The notes under the pieces are model-generated. The model saw only the letters and a list, made by a program, of their open reading frames with translations. It had not been told where the DNA came from and searched no databases. Below, piece by piece: positions 37,080-47,205 of a DNA stretch of 47,205 nt. The DNA lies in contig NZ_JAGPBB010000025.1 in NCBI RefSeq assembly GCF_018063565.1, positions 1-47,205 of the forward strand, written 5' to 3'. Origin of the DNA: Rhodoferax sp. Lineage in GTDB: Bacteria; Pseudomonadota; Gammaproteobacteria; Burkholderiales; Burkholderiaceae_C. Made by a program: the position numbers and the translations under genes. The stretch's first letter is position 1. Each line of letters opens with the position of its first letter.

Positions 37080-38132
37080 CCTCAAAGAGGCGTTGATTTT
37101 ATCCAGTGCTGTCTTGCCCGGGTTGAGCTGCTTGGCGTTCAGCGTGTTGAGCGGCGAAGCGATGGTGTTGAGCGCCATATGCAAGTCAGTGGCCAGCGGG
37201 TCAATGTAGAGCAGACCGGTCACGATCTCACCCAAGGCGGCGCGGCTTTGCATGTAGGCCATGGCGGCAAAGCGGTCGGTCGGGTCGTAGTCGGTATGCA
37301 GCTTGCGCAGGCGCAACGAGGTGCCGTCGTGTTGCTCCACCTCGACCACCGAGCCCGCGGGGTAGTCAGCCGTGATTTCGCTGCCTGGGGTGATGAAGTC
37401 GATGCGACTTACCGCTTCGTTGTGCGCGCGCACATAGTCGTAACTCTTGGTGCTGCCGCCGTGGTTGTTAAAGGTCACACAAGGGCTGATCACGTCGATG
37501 AAGGCGGCGCCGCCATGTTCCATGGCGCCTTTGATCAGCGGCACCAGTTGCGCCTTGTCGCCCGAGAAGCTGCGCGCCACATAGGTGGCACCGAGTTGCA
37601 GCGCAATGCCCACCAGGTCGACCGGGGAGTCGCTGTTGACCACACCCTTCTTGCTCTTGGACCCGCGGTCGGCAGTGGCGGAAAACTGGCCCTTGGTCAG
37701 GCCATAGACGCCGTTGTTTTCAACAATATAGGCCATGCGCACACCCCGGCGCATGGCATTGGCAAACTGGCCCAGTCCGATCGAGGCCGAGTCACCATCG
37801 CCCGAAATGCCCAGGTACATCAGCGTGCGGTTGGCCAGGTTGGCCCCGGTCAATACGCTGGGCATGCGTCCGTGCACAGTGTTAAAGCCATGGCTGGCAC
37901 CCAAAAAATAATCGGGCGTTTTGGAGCTGCAGCCAATGCCCGAGAGCTTGGCCACGCGGTGTGGCTCGATGTCGAGATCCCAGCAGGCCTGCACAATGGC
38001 CGCCGAGATCGAGTCGTGGCCGCAGCCGGCACACAGGGTCGAAATGCGGCCCTCGTAGTCGCGCCGGGTGTAGCCGACCTTGTTGGTGTGCAAAGTTGGG
38101 TGATGCAGGCGCGGTTTGGCGATGAAAGTCAT
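37077..38132 (-). CDS. korB: 2-oxoacid:acceptor oxidoreductase, beta subunit (thiamine diphosphate)
   Basis: The 351-residue beta subunit carries thiamine diphosphate and one [4Fe-4S] cluster. The cluster ligands fit Cys34 and Cys37 (LCAGCGHDSI), Cys68 (GIGCSS) and a later Cys in SPCVTFN. The cofactor motif is GDGDSASIGL (111-120) with Asn140 in ENNGVYGLTKGQF. HTDYDPTDRFAAM near the C-terminus is typical for 2-oxoglutarate-type members. The start overlaps the alpha-subunit stop (ATGA). The substrate, 2-oxoglutarate or another 2-oxoacid, is inferred. The reaction oxidatively decarboxylates a 2-oxoacid plus CoA to acyl-CoA, passing electrons to ferredoxin or a flavoprotein. Confidence 0.9.
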   Translation of the reverse strand: MTFIAKPRLHHPTLHTNKVGYTRRDYEGRISTLCAGCGHDSISAAIVQACWDLDIEPHRVAKLSGIGCSSKTPDYFLGASHGFNTVHGRMPSVLTGANLANRTLMYLGISGDGDSASIGLGQFANAMRRGVRMAYIVENNGVYGLTKGQFSATADRGSKSKKGVVNSDSPVDLVGIALQLGATYVARSFSGDKAQLVPLIKGAMEHGGAAFIDVISPCVTFNNHGGSTKSYDYVRAHNEAVSRIDFITPGSEITADYPAGSVVEVEQHDGTSLRLRKLHTDYDPTDRFAAMAYMQSRAALGEIVTGLLYIDPLATDLHMALNTIASPLNTLNAKQLNPGKTALDKINASLR

Positions 38133-39967
38133 ACGGTCTCCTTGGCCTCATGGGCCTGCGCGCTCTTGGCGACGCTCTCGTGGATGCTGCGGATGATGAA
38201 GCGCGCAGTGATCGGCGTGCCGTCGTAGTGCAGCACTTTCACCAGCTTGGCCGGGTTCACGTCGAGCTCGTTGATCAGCATGGTGCGCATTTGCGCGTCG
38301 CGGTTCTGCTCGACAACAAACACCGTGTCGTGCTCGGCCAGGAAGTAACGCACCGCATCCGGGAACGGAAAGGCGCACAGCCGCAATGCATCGACATGGT
38401 CGCCATTGCGTTCAAGCACATCGAGTGCCTCACGCATCGCCGGTGTGGTGGAGCCGTAATACATCACCCCTAGACGCGTGGGTGCCAGCGCTTTACGCAG
38501 GATGGGCTGCGGTACCAGCGTTTCGGCGGTTTTGAACTTGCGGATCAGCCGCTCCATGTTGTAGATGTAATCCGGGCCAGCCTCGGAGTACATGGCTTGC
38601 GGGTTGCGCGAGGTGCCGCGGGTAAAGAAGGCACCTTTGCTGGGGTGCGTGCCCGGCAGCGTGCGCCACGGGATACCGTCGCCGTCCACATCGCGGTAGC
38701 GGCCAAACGGTTTGCCCGCTTCAAGTTCTTCGGCGGTCATGATCTTGCCGCGGTCGTATTCTTTGCTGTCGTCCCAGTCAAACGGTTTGCACAGCCGCTG
38801 GTTCATGCCGATGTCGAGATCAAGCATGACAAAAATCGGGGTTTGCAGGCGCTCGGCCAGGTCTAGTGCGGCCGCGCTGTGCGTGAAACACTCGTACGGG
38901 TCTTGCGGGAACAGCAGCACATGCTTGGTATCGCCATGCGAGGCGTAGGCGCACGAGAGCAGGTCCGACTGCTGAGTGCGTGTTGGCATACCGGTGCTGG
39001 GGCCGCCGCGCTGCACATTGACGATGGTCACCGGAATTTCGGCAAAGTAGGCCAGACCAATGAACTCGGTCATCAACGACACGCCGGGGCCTGAGGTGGC
39101 CGTGAAAGCACGGGCGCCGTTCCAGCCGGCGCCAATCACCATGCCAATGCTGGCCAGCTCGTCTTCGGCCTGCACGATGGCAAATTTGTGCTGGCCAGTG
39201 GCCGGGTCGACCCGGAACTTGGAACAATATTTCTGGAAAGCCTCGGGGATCGAGGTGGAGGGGGTGATCGGGTACCAGGCCGCCACGGTGGCACCGCCAT
39301 ACACCAGGCCCAGCCCGGAGGCGCTATTGCCGTCGGTGAAGATCTGGTCGCCCACGTTGTCAGCACGCTGCACCCGGATGCCCAGCGGCGCTTGCATATG
39401 TTCCTTGACGTAGTTGCGGCCCAGGTGCAGTGCCTGCACGTTCGATTCGAGCAAGCGCTCCTTGCCCTTGTACTGCTCGGCAAAGAGTTTTTCGAACACC
39501 TCGGCATCCACATCGAGCAGCACCGACAGCGCGCCCACGTAAATGATGTTCTTGAACAACTGGCGCTGGCGCGGGTCGGTATAGGCATTGTTGGCGATCT
39601 CGGTCAGCGGCACACCCATGGTGTGGACGTCGTCGCGGAACTTGTTAGCCGGCATCGGGCGGGTGCTGTCGTAAAACAGGTATCCACCAGTTTCAATCTC
39701 GGCGATGTCGGCGTCCCAGGTTTGCGGGTTCATGGCCACCATCATGTCGACACCGCCACGGCGGCCGTGATAGCCTTTTTCACACACGCGGGCCTCGTAC
39801 CAGGTCGGCATTCCCTGGATGTTGCTGGGGAAGATGTTGCGCGGGCTCACGGGCACGCCCATGCGCATCACGGCCTTGGCAAACAGCTCATTGGCGCTGG
39901 CCGAGCCCGAGCCGTTGACGTTGGCAAATTTGATGACGAAATCGTTGATGGCTTCGATGCGCTTCAT
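38129..39967 (-). CDS. korA: 2-oxoacid:acceptor oxidoreductase, fused gamma-alpha subunit
   Basis: A 612-residue fused subunit. The first 200 residues are the gamma domain (DFVIKFANVNGSGSASANELFAKAVM, PSNIQGMPTWYEARV), followed by the alpha domain (about 205-612), with GLGLVYGGATVAAWYPITPSTSI, FTATSGPGVSLMTEFIGLA and RGGPSTGMPTRTQQSDLL, the CoA and 2-oxoacid binding signatures. It overlaps its neighbours by 4 bp on both sides, so the three genes are one coupled operon: flavoprotein, alpha, beta. No separate ferredoxin gene is present; the flavoprotein upstream has the clusters. Confidence 0.92.
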   Translation of the reverse strand: MKRIEAINDFVIKFANVNGSGSASANELFAKAVMRMGVPVSPRNIFPSNIQGMPTWYEARVCEKGYHGRRGGVDMMVAMNPQTWDADIAEIETGGYLFYDSTRPMPANKFRDDVHTMGVPLTEIANNAYTDPRQRQLFKNIIYVGALSVLLDVDAEVFEKLFAEQYKGKERLLESNVQALHLGRNYVKEHMQAPLGIRVQRADNVGDQIFTDGNSASGLGLVYGGATVAAWYPITPSTSIPEAFQKYCSKFRVDPATGQHKFAIVQAEDELASIGMVIGAGWNGARAFTATSGPGVSLMTEFIGLAYFAEIPVTIVNVQRGGPSTGMPTRTQQSDLLSCAYASHGDTKHVLLFPQDPYECFTHSAAALDLAERLQTPIFVMLDLDIGMNQRLCKPFDWDDSKEYDRGKIMTAEELEAGKPFGRYRDVDGDGIPWRTLPGTHPSKGAFFTRGTSRNPQAMYSEAGPDYIYNMERLIRKFKTAETLVPQPILRKALAPTRLGVMYYGSTTPAMREALDVLERNGDHVDALRLCAFPFPDAVRYFLAEHDTVFVVEQNRDAQMRTMLINELDVNPAKLVKVLHYDGTPITARFIIRSIHESVAKSAQAHEAKETV

Positions 39968-41811
39968 GCGGCCTCCGGCTGGGCAATAAGGGTTGCCGGG
40001 GCGACCGGCTTGGGGTCACGCGCGCGCGGCCCGGCTTGGGTGGTCTTGAACAGGTACTTCTGCATGTCCCACGCACCGGTGGGGCAGCGCTCGGCACATA
40101 GACCGCAGTGCAGGCAGACGTCTTCGTCTTTCACCATCACACGCCCGGTTTTGAGATCGGCAGACACATAGAGGTCTTGAGTCTTGTTGTTGGCTGGCGC
40201 CTTCAAACGGCCGCGCAGTTCGCTCTCGTCGCCATTGGCCGTAAAAGTGATGCAGTCCATCGGGCAGATGTCCACGCAGGCATCACACTCGATACAGGTA
40301 CTACGGTTGAACACCGTTTGCACGTCGCAGTTCAAGCAACGGCTGGCTTCCTTGAAGGCGGTGGCGGCATCAAAGCCCAGCTCCACTTCGATCTTGATGC
40401 TGGCCAGTGCGGTCTCGGCCTTGGCCCAGGGCACCACAAAACGGTGGTCGTTGGACACGTCGTTGCGGTAGCTCCACTCGTGGATGCCCATCTTTTGCGA
40501 CATCAGGTTGGTGGTGGGGGCCGGGCGCCTTGTCACATCCTCGCCGTTGAGCATCCGGTCAATCGACACCGCCGCCTCGTGGCCGTGCGCCACTGCCGTG
40601 ATGATGTTTTTCGGGCCATACGCCGCATCGCCACCAAAAAACACGTTCTTGATGCTGGACTGGAAGGTGCCCTCACCCAGCACCGGCAAGCCCCATTTGT
40701 CAAAGGCAATGCCGCAGTCGGGTTCAATCCATGGGAAAGCATTCTCTTGCCCAATGGCCACCAGCACGGTGTCGCACTCCAGATGCACATCGGGTTCACC
40801 CGTGGGAATCAGGCTGCGCCGGCCTTTGGCGTCGTATTCGGCGCGCACAATCTCAAAGGTCATGCCGGTGAGCTTGCCGTTCACATGCTCCACCGTTTTG
40901 GGCACATGCATGTTCAGGATCGGGATACCCTCGTGCTGTGCGTCCTCTTTTTCCCACGGCGAGGCTTTCATTTCCTCAAAGCCGCTGCGCACCACCACTT
41001 TGACGTCCTTGCCGCCCATGCGCCGCGCTGAGCGGCAGCAGTCCATGGCAGTATTGCCGCCACCGAGCACGATCACCCGCTCTCCGACGGTGGTGATGTG
41101 GCCAAACGACACATTGGCCAGCCAGTCGATACCGATGTGAATATTGGCGGCTGCTTCCTGGCGCCCTGGCACGTCAAGCTCGCGGCCGCGCGGCGCACCG
41201 CTACCAACAAAGATAGCATCATAGCCTTGTTGCATAAGCGCTTTCAACGAATCAATCCGCTCACCTCGGCGGAAGTTGACACCCATATTGAGGATGTAGC
41301 CCACCTCTTCGTCAATCACTTCCTCGGGCAGGCGAAAGCGCGGAATCTGGCTGCGGATAAAGCCGCCGGCCTTGACTTCGCCGTCAAAGATGGTGATCTC
41401 GTAGCCCAGCGGGGCCAGGTCACGCGCCACGGTCAAAGACGCCGGGCCGGCACCCACACAGGCGATGCGTTTGCCGTTGGATGGCGCAATTGCCGGCATT
41501 CGGTCGGCGACCGAGTCCTTGTTGTCCGCCGCCACCCGTTTGAGGCGGCAAATCGCCACCGCCTCCGGCTTGGCACCGTTGTTTTCTTCGACCCGCCCGC
41601 GCCGGCAGGCGGGCTCACACGGGCGGTCGCAAACACGACCGAGCACGCCGGGAAAGACATTGCTCACCCAGTTGATCATGTATGCGTCGCTGTAGCGGCC
41701 TTGTCCGATCAGGCGGATGTACTCAGGAACGGGCGTATGGGCCGGGCAGGCCCATTGGCAGTCGACGACCTTGTGAAAATAGGCCGGATTTTGGGTGTTG
41801 GTGGGTTGCAA
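39964..41811 (-). CDS. GltD-like FAD/NAD(P) oxidoreductase with ferredoxin domain, TTG start
   Basis: A 615-residue iron-sulfur flavoprotein, like glutamate synthase small subunit plus a C-terminal two-cluster ferredoxin. The N-terminus has cysteines CQWACPAHTPVP and CDRPCEPACRR. The FAD loop is VGAGPAS (119-125) and the NAD(P) loop is VLGGGNTAMD (248-257). Ferredoxin motifs CIECDACVDICPMDC and CLHCGLCAERCP end the protein (about 506-577). I prefer TTG 41811: AAGGAG lies 6 nt upstream; the GTG at 41847 has no such site. It probably joins KorAB to NAD(P), as in 2-oxoglutarate:NADP oxidoreductase (KorABC) of anaerobic aromatic degraders, recalled from literature. Residues 190-200 coincide with a possible repeat copy. 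Confidence 0.9.
   Translation of the reverse strand: MQPTNTQNPAYFHKVVDCQWACPAHTPVPEYIRLIGQGRYSDAYMINWVSNVFPGVLGRVCDRPCEPACRRGRVEENNGAKPEAVAICRLKRVAADNKDSVADRMPAIAPSNGKRIACVGAGPASLTVARDLAPLGYEITIFDGEVKAGGFIRSQIPRFRLPEEVIDEEVGYILNMGVNFRRGERIDSLKALMQQGYDAIFVGSGAPRGRELDVPGRQEAAANIHIGIDWLANVSFGHITTVGERVIVLGGGNTAMDCCRSARRMGGKDVKVVVRSGFEEMKASPWEKEDAQHEGIPILNMHVPKTVEHVNGKLTGMTFEIVRAEYDAKGRRSLIPTGEPDVHLECDTVLVAIGQENAFPWIEPDCGIAFDKWGLPVLGEGTFQSSIKNVFFGGDAAYGPKNIITAVAHGHEAAVSIDRMLNGEDVTRRPAPTTNLMSQKMGIHEWSYRNDVSNDHRFVVPWAKAETALASIKIEVELGFDAATAFKEASRCLNCDVQTVFNRSTCIECDACVDICPMDCITFTANGDESELRGRLKAPANNKTQDLYVSADLKTGRVMVKDEDVCLHCGLCAERCPTGAWDMQKYLFKTTQAGPRARDPKPVAPATLIAQPEAA
41212..41242 (+). repeat. Possible in-gene copy of the dispersed repeat
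   Basis: GATAGCATC starts at 41212 and GCGCT at 41238, the same 26-nt spacing as in the intergenic copies. It lies in the coding strand of the GltD-like gene, residues 190-200 (KALMQQGYDAI), where codons are AT-richer than around. The GAGGC tail is missing. Coincidence is possible. Confidence 0.35.
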
Positions 41812-41899
41812 CGTGGTCTCCTTGTCCCGCAGTGAGATGCCTCGCACCGCCGCAGGTTGCGCGATGGTACGCTGACCGACCGGGAATTTTGGGCCAAAG

Positions 41900-41919
41900 A
41901 ATTCCGAAATATTGGAATT
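41900..41919. promoter_or_regulatory. 20-nt inverted repeat next to FNR box
   Basis: AATTCCGAAATATTGGAATT at 41900-41919 has 6-bp arms (AATTCC and GGAATT) and an 8-nt centre. It is 2 bp from the FNR box in the gap between the oxidoreductase and hemerythrin genes, and could be a second operator. I do not recognise it. Confidence 0.35.
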
Positions 41920-41921
41920 TG

Positions 41922-41935
41922 TTGATTTACATCAA
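41922..41935. promoter_or_regulatory. FNR/Anr-type box (exact consensus)
   Basis: TTGATTTACATCAA matches the FNR consensus TTGAT-N4-ATCAA at all fixed positions. It lies 111 bp before the flavoprotein start and 97 bp before the hemerythrin start, so an oxygen-sensing regulator could control either or both. Positioning relative to a transcript start is unknown. Confidence 0.7.
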
Positions 41936-42031
41936 AATCAGTTCACTGGCGGCCGTGATGTCAGGTGGCTGACACCTTGGGTAAAGTAGCATCGCCCGAG
42001 TTTGTGAATCAACCCTGATCAGGAGAGCCGA

Positions 42032-44261
<2,230 letters not shown>

Positions 44262-44262
44262 T

Positions 44263-44289
44263 GCTGCCCTAGGCTGACGGTTGGGCAGC
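44263..44289. other. Inverted repeat between convergent maeA and YkgJ genes
   Basis: GCTGCCC (44263-44269) and GGGCAGC (44283-44289) form a perfect 7-bp stem over 13 nt. It overlaps the C-terminal codons and stop of the YkgJ gene. No T-run follows, so it may be only a weak or factor-dependent transcript end. Confidence 0.4.
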
Positions 44290-45045
44290 CTGCATCCGAT
44301 TGAGCAGGCTTTGCAGCAGTTGCGGGCCGGTTTTGGTGGGTGCCTTGTCTGGATGCGACTGCGCCCAGTGTGGCGCAACGATCAACGGTACCCAGGGTTC
44401 CAGGTGACCATCGTGGTCCTCGGGCTCCTGCCAGCGGGCAACCGCATGAAAAACCTGCAAGGGCAAGGTCACGCGGCGCACTTTGGCTGAATCAAGTTCC
44501 GCACAATGTCGCGCTGGTGACGTCACCATGAATTCCCGGCAGGTGATGGGGCGGACCTGGTAGATGGAACACGATTCATCTTCCAGGAACGGACAGGCAA
44601 TACCCAGCGGGAAATACGCAGTCACCATCGCCTGGTAGTCCGCTAGGGTCCATGACTCAGCGGTTTGGATGATTTTCAGAAGACCAGCCGCCTCAAGCTG
44701 CAGGTGTGCCTGCTTGAATCGCGCTTCAACATGGATTCGTCGTGCGGGTGGAAGTGCTGCAATATAGTCGTGAAGCTGCCGTGCCTCTGCCTGCGTGATG
44801 GCGACAAAACCTCTGCAGCATGCGCCGCAGCCGCTGGAGCAGGAGACCGTTTCACCGGCTTCTTGCACCAGACGCGTGGTCTCATGCACGATGGCGTCGG
44901 AAAGTGCCTGCGCAAATGGCAGGAGATCGCCAACCGCAGTGGGTCCAGCAGGTACGCTGACCTGAAAAGACATGGCAAAGCCCTTGCCTTCAAGTTTGAC
45001 ATTGGCGTTGACCACTTTACGTGATGCCTTGGTGTCCCTCTTCAT
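44269..45045 (-). CDS. YkgJ-family cysteine cluster protein
   Basis: A 258-residue protein of the YkgJ/UPF0153 cysteine-cluster family, thought to bind zinc or an iron-sulfur cluster. The motif is CSSGCGACC (69-77), followed by GIACPFLEDESCSIYQVRPITCREFMV. Function is not known. Residues before about 28 (KRDTKASRKVVNANVKLEGKGF) are basic and may not belong to the core domain; a start at MSFQV is possible, but the ATG at 45045 has GGAG 7 nt upstream. It lies 91 bp after the TerB-like gene on the same strand. It is the last gene of the possible stress cluster and may be separately transcribed. Confidence 0.85.
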   Translation of the reverse strand: MKRDTKASRKVVNANVKLEGKGFAMSFQVSVPAGPTAVGDLLPFAQALSDAIVHETTRLVQEAGETVSCSSGCGACCRGFVAITQAEARQLHDYIAALPPARRIHVEARFKQAHLQLEAAGLLKIIQTAESWTLADYQAMVTAYFPLGIACPFLEDESCSIYQVRPITCREFMVTSPARHCAELDSAKVRRVTLPLQVFHAVARWQEPEDHDGHLEPWVPLIVAPHWAQSHPDKAPTKTGPQLLQSLLNRMQAAQPSA

Positions 45046-45136
45046 GGAAAAACTCCGGTTTGTTCTGACCCGGTTCACCTATTTGGAAAATCCGAGCCCC
45101 ATCCCAACGCGGTCGGTCGTCTTGCATGATTATCAG

Positions 45137-45688
45137 CTATGGACTTGCATGGGCATCGGCCGACGAGGCGGTCAGCATCCTGTAATGCAGACTCCAATGC
45201 ACCACGGCTGCGCTCAAGACGATGGACTCTGCCGGTGCCACATGGTTGTCAACTTCGGCGAGCTTGACGCACAGCTCGAGTACCTTGCGACGCAAGGCGG
45301 GATCGTCCACCTCGCTCAACAAGTCGGCCAGGGTGTACTCGTCCACTGGACAAACGTCGGCCCAGTTGAGCTGCTTGCTTGACAGCAGATCCTCGCAAAA
45401 AGTGTCAATAACGGCATACAAGGCGTCGCGCTCCAGGCCAAGCTGTTGGTGGACCGCAAGCGCATCGAGCAGGGCCAGTTCAGCCGGGCCTACATCGCCA
45501 TCGGCAACAAGGGTCAAAGCCACGATACGGGCGGCAGCTTGCGGACTGTTTTGGGCATATTTGCGCATGGGGGAAGGTTGCCTTGTGGTGAATGAGCGAG
45601 GGATGAATCGTCTGCCGAGCCGCCCGGCGCTGACACCAGGGCCGGAACTGGCACGTGGGTTGCGGGTAGACCCTGTGAGGTTGTGCAT
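45137..45688 (-). CDS. TerB-like helical protein
   Basis: A 183-residue soluble protein. Residues about 45-175 are helical and resemble the TerB family from tellurite-resistance operons: two acidic motifs, LVADGDVGPAELALLDAL and LAEVDNHVAPAESIVL, would form a metal-binding site. The first 40 residues are basic and low in complexity. The ATG at 45688 has AAAGG 8 nt upstream; an ATG at 45568 (MRKYAQNSP) would give a protein of only the core domain. It is 20 bp after the zinc-ribbon gene. I see no other ter genes. Function unknown. Confidence 0.65.
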   Translation of the reverse strand: MHNLTGSTRNPRASSGPGVSAGRLGRRFIPRSFTTRQPSPMRKYAQNSPQAAARIVALTLVADGDVGPAELALLDALAVHQQLGLERDALYAVIDTFCEDLLSSKQLNWADVCPVDEYTLADLLSEVDDPALRRKVLELCVKLAEVDNHVAPAESIVLSAAVVHWSLHYRMLTASSADAHASP

Positions 45689-45708
45689 TTTGGTAACCTT
45701 TCTTTGCG

Positions 45709-45978
45709 TCAATCGAAAATTTCGCTGAGCCATGACTTCTTGTGACTGCGCGGATGGCGCGGTAACTGCAGGTCATCGGAGTCGTCAAAGTCCGCATGGG
45801 GTCGAGCGCGCGGTGTTGGCCTGGAGGCGGGTTCCACAGCACTGGCAGCCCGTTCGAGCAGCTTGTCGAGTTCGCCTCGATCCAGCCAGATCCCGCGACA
45901 GGCGGGGCAGTAATCAATTTCGACACCCTGACGGTCGCTCATCACCAGGGTCGTGTCAGGGCAGGTTGGGCATTTCAT
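45709..45978 (-). CDS. TFIIB-type zinc-ribbon protein
   Basis: An 89-residue protein with an N-terminal zinc ribbon, CPTC (3-6) and CPACRGIWLDRGELDKLLE (from 24), the pattern of the zf-TFIIB family found in many bacteria. The rest is acidic and basic, low in complexity, with a short end KKSWLSEIFD. It has GGAG 6 nt before the ATG at 45978. It lies between yccA and the TerB-like gene with gaps of 25 and 20 bp, so they are probably one operon. Its function is unknown; such proteins may bind nucleic acid or another protein. Confidence 0.82.
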   Translation of the reverse strand: MKCPTCPDTTLVMSDRQGVEIDYCPACRGIWLDRGELDKLLERAASAVEPASRPTPRARPHADFDDSDDLQLPRHPRSHKKSWLSEIFD

Positions 45979-46003
45979 GTGTTTCTCCGAGATCTTCAAG
46001 GCA

Positions 46004-46708
46004 TTAGTCGTTGGAGCCACCCAACCCAAATAGGCTCAGCAGACTGGTAAACAGATTGAAGACCGACACATACAGGCTCACCGTGGCCATCACATAGTTG
46101 GTTTCACCACCACTCACGATGCGGCTGGTCTCAAACAGGATCAAACCCGCCGACAGCAAAGCCACCATCGCCGATACCGCCAGCCCCAGCGCTGGCATCT
46201 CAAACACCATCGCGGCAATGCCCGCAATCAGCGCGATCACCATGCCAACAAACAAGAAGCCACCCATAAAGCTGAAATCACGCCGGGTCAGCAGCACATA
46301 GCTTGACAAGGCCAAAAAGGTGGCACCCGTGGCCGCCAGCGCCAGCGTCACAGTCTGCGCACCGCCGGGCAAGGCGAGTGAATGGGTTAGCAACGGCCCC
46401 AGCGTGTAGCCCATGAAGCCGGTCAAGGCAAATACGGCGGGCAAGGCCCAAACGCTGTTTTGCAGTTTGAACACGGCAAACAGCAGACCGAAGTAGCCCA
46501 CCAGCGTGAGAACCAGCCCCGGTGCCGGCAGTTGCAGCGTGAGGGTGGCCACCGCCACGCCCGCGCTAAACAGAAGCGTCATTGCCAACAACGCATAGGT
46601 GTTGCGCAAGACGCGGCGCACCTGTTCAGGGTGACTAACAATGGACGCAGCACCGGCCGAGCTGGGGTGGCCCGGGTCGGCTGACAAGTTTGAATAGCTG
46701 TTGCTCAT
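46004..46708 (-). CDS. yccA: Bax-inhibitor-1 family membrane protein YccA
   Basis: YccA, 234 residues, is a seven-helix inner-membrane protein of the Bax-inhibitor-1 family and in E. coli modulates the FtsH protease. After a soluble start (about 1-30) hydrophobic segments follow across residues 40-225. Family signatures include RNTYALLAMTLLFSAGVAVATL, GFMGYTLGPLLTHSL, RRDFSFMGGFLFVGMVIALIAG and the final SLYVSVFNLFTSLLSLFGL. The start at 46708 has only a weak ribosome binding site and lies 36 bp after the HPF-like gene. Confidence 0.92.
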   Translation of the reverse strand: MSNSYSNLSADPGHPSSAGAASIVSHPEQVRRVLRNTYALLAMTLLFSAGVAVATLTLQLPAPGLVLTLVGYFGLLFAVFKLQNSVWALPAVFALTGFMGYTLGPLLTHSLALPGGAQTVTLALAATGATFLALSSYVLLTRRDFSFMGGFLFVGMVIALIAGIAAMVFEMPALGLAVSAMVALLSAGLILFETSRIVSGGETNYVMATVSLYVSVFNLFTSLLSLFGLGGSND

Positions 46709-46744
46709 GATGGATCGTGCTCGTGGAGTTTTGTGGAATGGGAT

Positions 46745-47086
46745 TCAGCTGTCAAAGGCCAGCCGGGCAGTGCGGCCGCGCACAGGTTTCTGGCTGCGCT
46801 GCAAACTGCGCGTCAGTACCCGGATGGCGCGTGTCAACGAGCGGTCGAGCGCCGTGCGCCAGTCATGCGCCAGCGAGGTGATGACAACGACGCCGGCGGT
46901 GTCGGTCTTGAGCTCGACCTGGCAGCGCTTGTCCACCCCACCGCGGGGTCCGTTGACATCCGAGAACTGCACCCGGGCGTGGGGCACCCAGGCGGTCAGG
47001 CGCCGTAGCGCAAAGCGCACACGCTCCACTGACAAGTCGCGCAACTGGTGGCCATCGGCGTCACGGGATTCAAAGATGATTTGCAT
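46745..47086 (-). CDS. HPF/RaiA-like ribosome-associated protein
   Basis: A 113-residue protein that starts MQIIFESRDADGHQLRDL and has VRFALRRLTAWVPHARVQFSDVNGPRGGVDKRCQVELKTD, a pattern typical of short ribosome hibernation factors of the HPF/RaiA fold. These bind the ribosome decoding centre and stall it in stress or stationary phase. The C-terminal tail is basic. It lacks the extra C-terminal domain of long HPF. GGAG lies 8 nt upstream of the ATG at 47086. The sequence from 47087 to the right edge is AT-rich and probably holds the promoter of this operon. Confidence 0.75.
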   Translation of the reverse strand: MQIIFESRDADGHQLRDLSVERVRFALRRLTAWVPHARVQFSDVNGPRGGVDKRCQVELKTDTAGVVVITSLAHDWRTALDRSLTRAIRVLTRSLQRSQKPVRGRTARLAFDS

Positions 47087-47205
47087 GGATTTGCTCCGTT
47101 GGGTGAAAGAAGGCGCAACGATAGAGCTGAATTTGATTCCGAAAAAGAAGATAAATTCTTATTAACATTCCTTAAAAACAGAAGTCAATTGCGATGACTT
47201 GGTCG

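Overview
The window reads as a chromosomal segment of a betaproteobacterium of the order Burkholderiales, most like the family Comamonadaceae (Rhodoferax, Polaromonas and relatives). The reasons are the high GC, the lptD-surA-rsmA order, the tripartite tricarboxylate transporter with a TctC-type binding protein, and short AT-rich intergenic repeats carrying GATAGCT and GCGCTAGAGGC, which I recall from that family. The genus is inference. The window is almost fully coding. No gene-free stretch exceeds 300 bases; the longest (about 200-250 bases at 2838-3064, 10887-11133, 18266-18506 and 22387-22594) hold repeats, hairpins or promoters. I saw no tRNA, rRNA, CRISPR array, insertion sequence or prophage.

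Layout. 1-4360: an unfinished acyl-ACP-reductase-like gene is divergent from an iron alcohol dehydrogenase, followed by a CoA-transferase. 4381-10886: rsmE and amgK (minus) face away from the outer-membrane and ribosome-maturation operon lptD-surA-rsmA. 11134-12011: a secreted guanyl-type RNase with its barstar inhibitor. 12167-19142: malic enzyme MaeB, a two-HD c-di-GMP phosphodiesterase overlapping a proline iminopeptidase, a PuuA-like glutamine synthetase homologue and a glyoxalase-II-like hydrolase. 19241-31587: an organic-acid uptake and sensing block made of TRAP transporter dctPQM, two-component system tctDE, tripartite transporter tctCBA, an unlinked second DctP-type binding protein and a DctS/DctR-type two-component system. 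31754-36485: 6-phosphofructokinase, then an amino-acid-type binding protein next to a hybrid histidine kinase. 36562-44261: a CBS protein, a three-gene 2-oxoacid oxidoreductase operon (GltD-like flavoprotein, alpha, beta), a divergent hemerythrin protein with an exact FNR box between them, and NAD-type malic enzyme. 44269-47086: a probable stress operon of an HPF-like protein, YccA, a zinc-ribbon protein, a TerB-like protein and a YkgJ protein.

Together the genes suggest an organism living mainly on organic acids. It takes up C4-dicarboxylates and tricarboxylates through two transporter classes. Two malic enzymes turn malate into pyruvate, and a ferredoxin-type 2-oxoacid oxidoreductase may run under low oxygen. 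The most interesting signals are the shared inverted-repeat site before dctP and in the tctD-tctC gap, the FNR box between the oxidoreductase and hemerythrin genes, the dispersed repeat with constant 26-nt internal spacing (including a possible in-gene copy), the aldehyde/alcohol gene pair at the left edge, and two binding-protein/histidine-kinase pairs that look like sensors.
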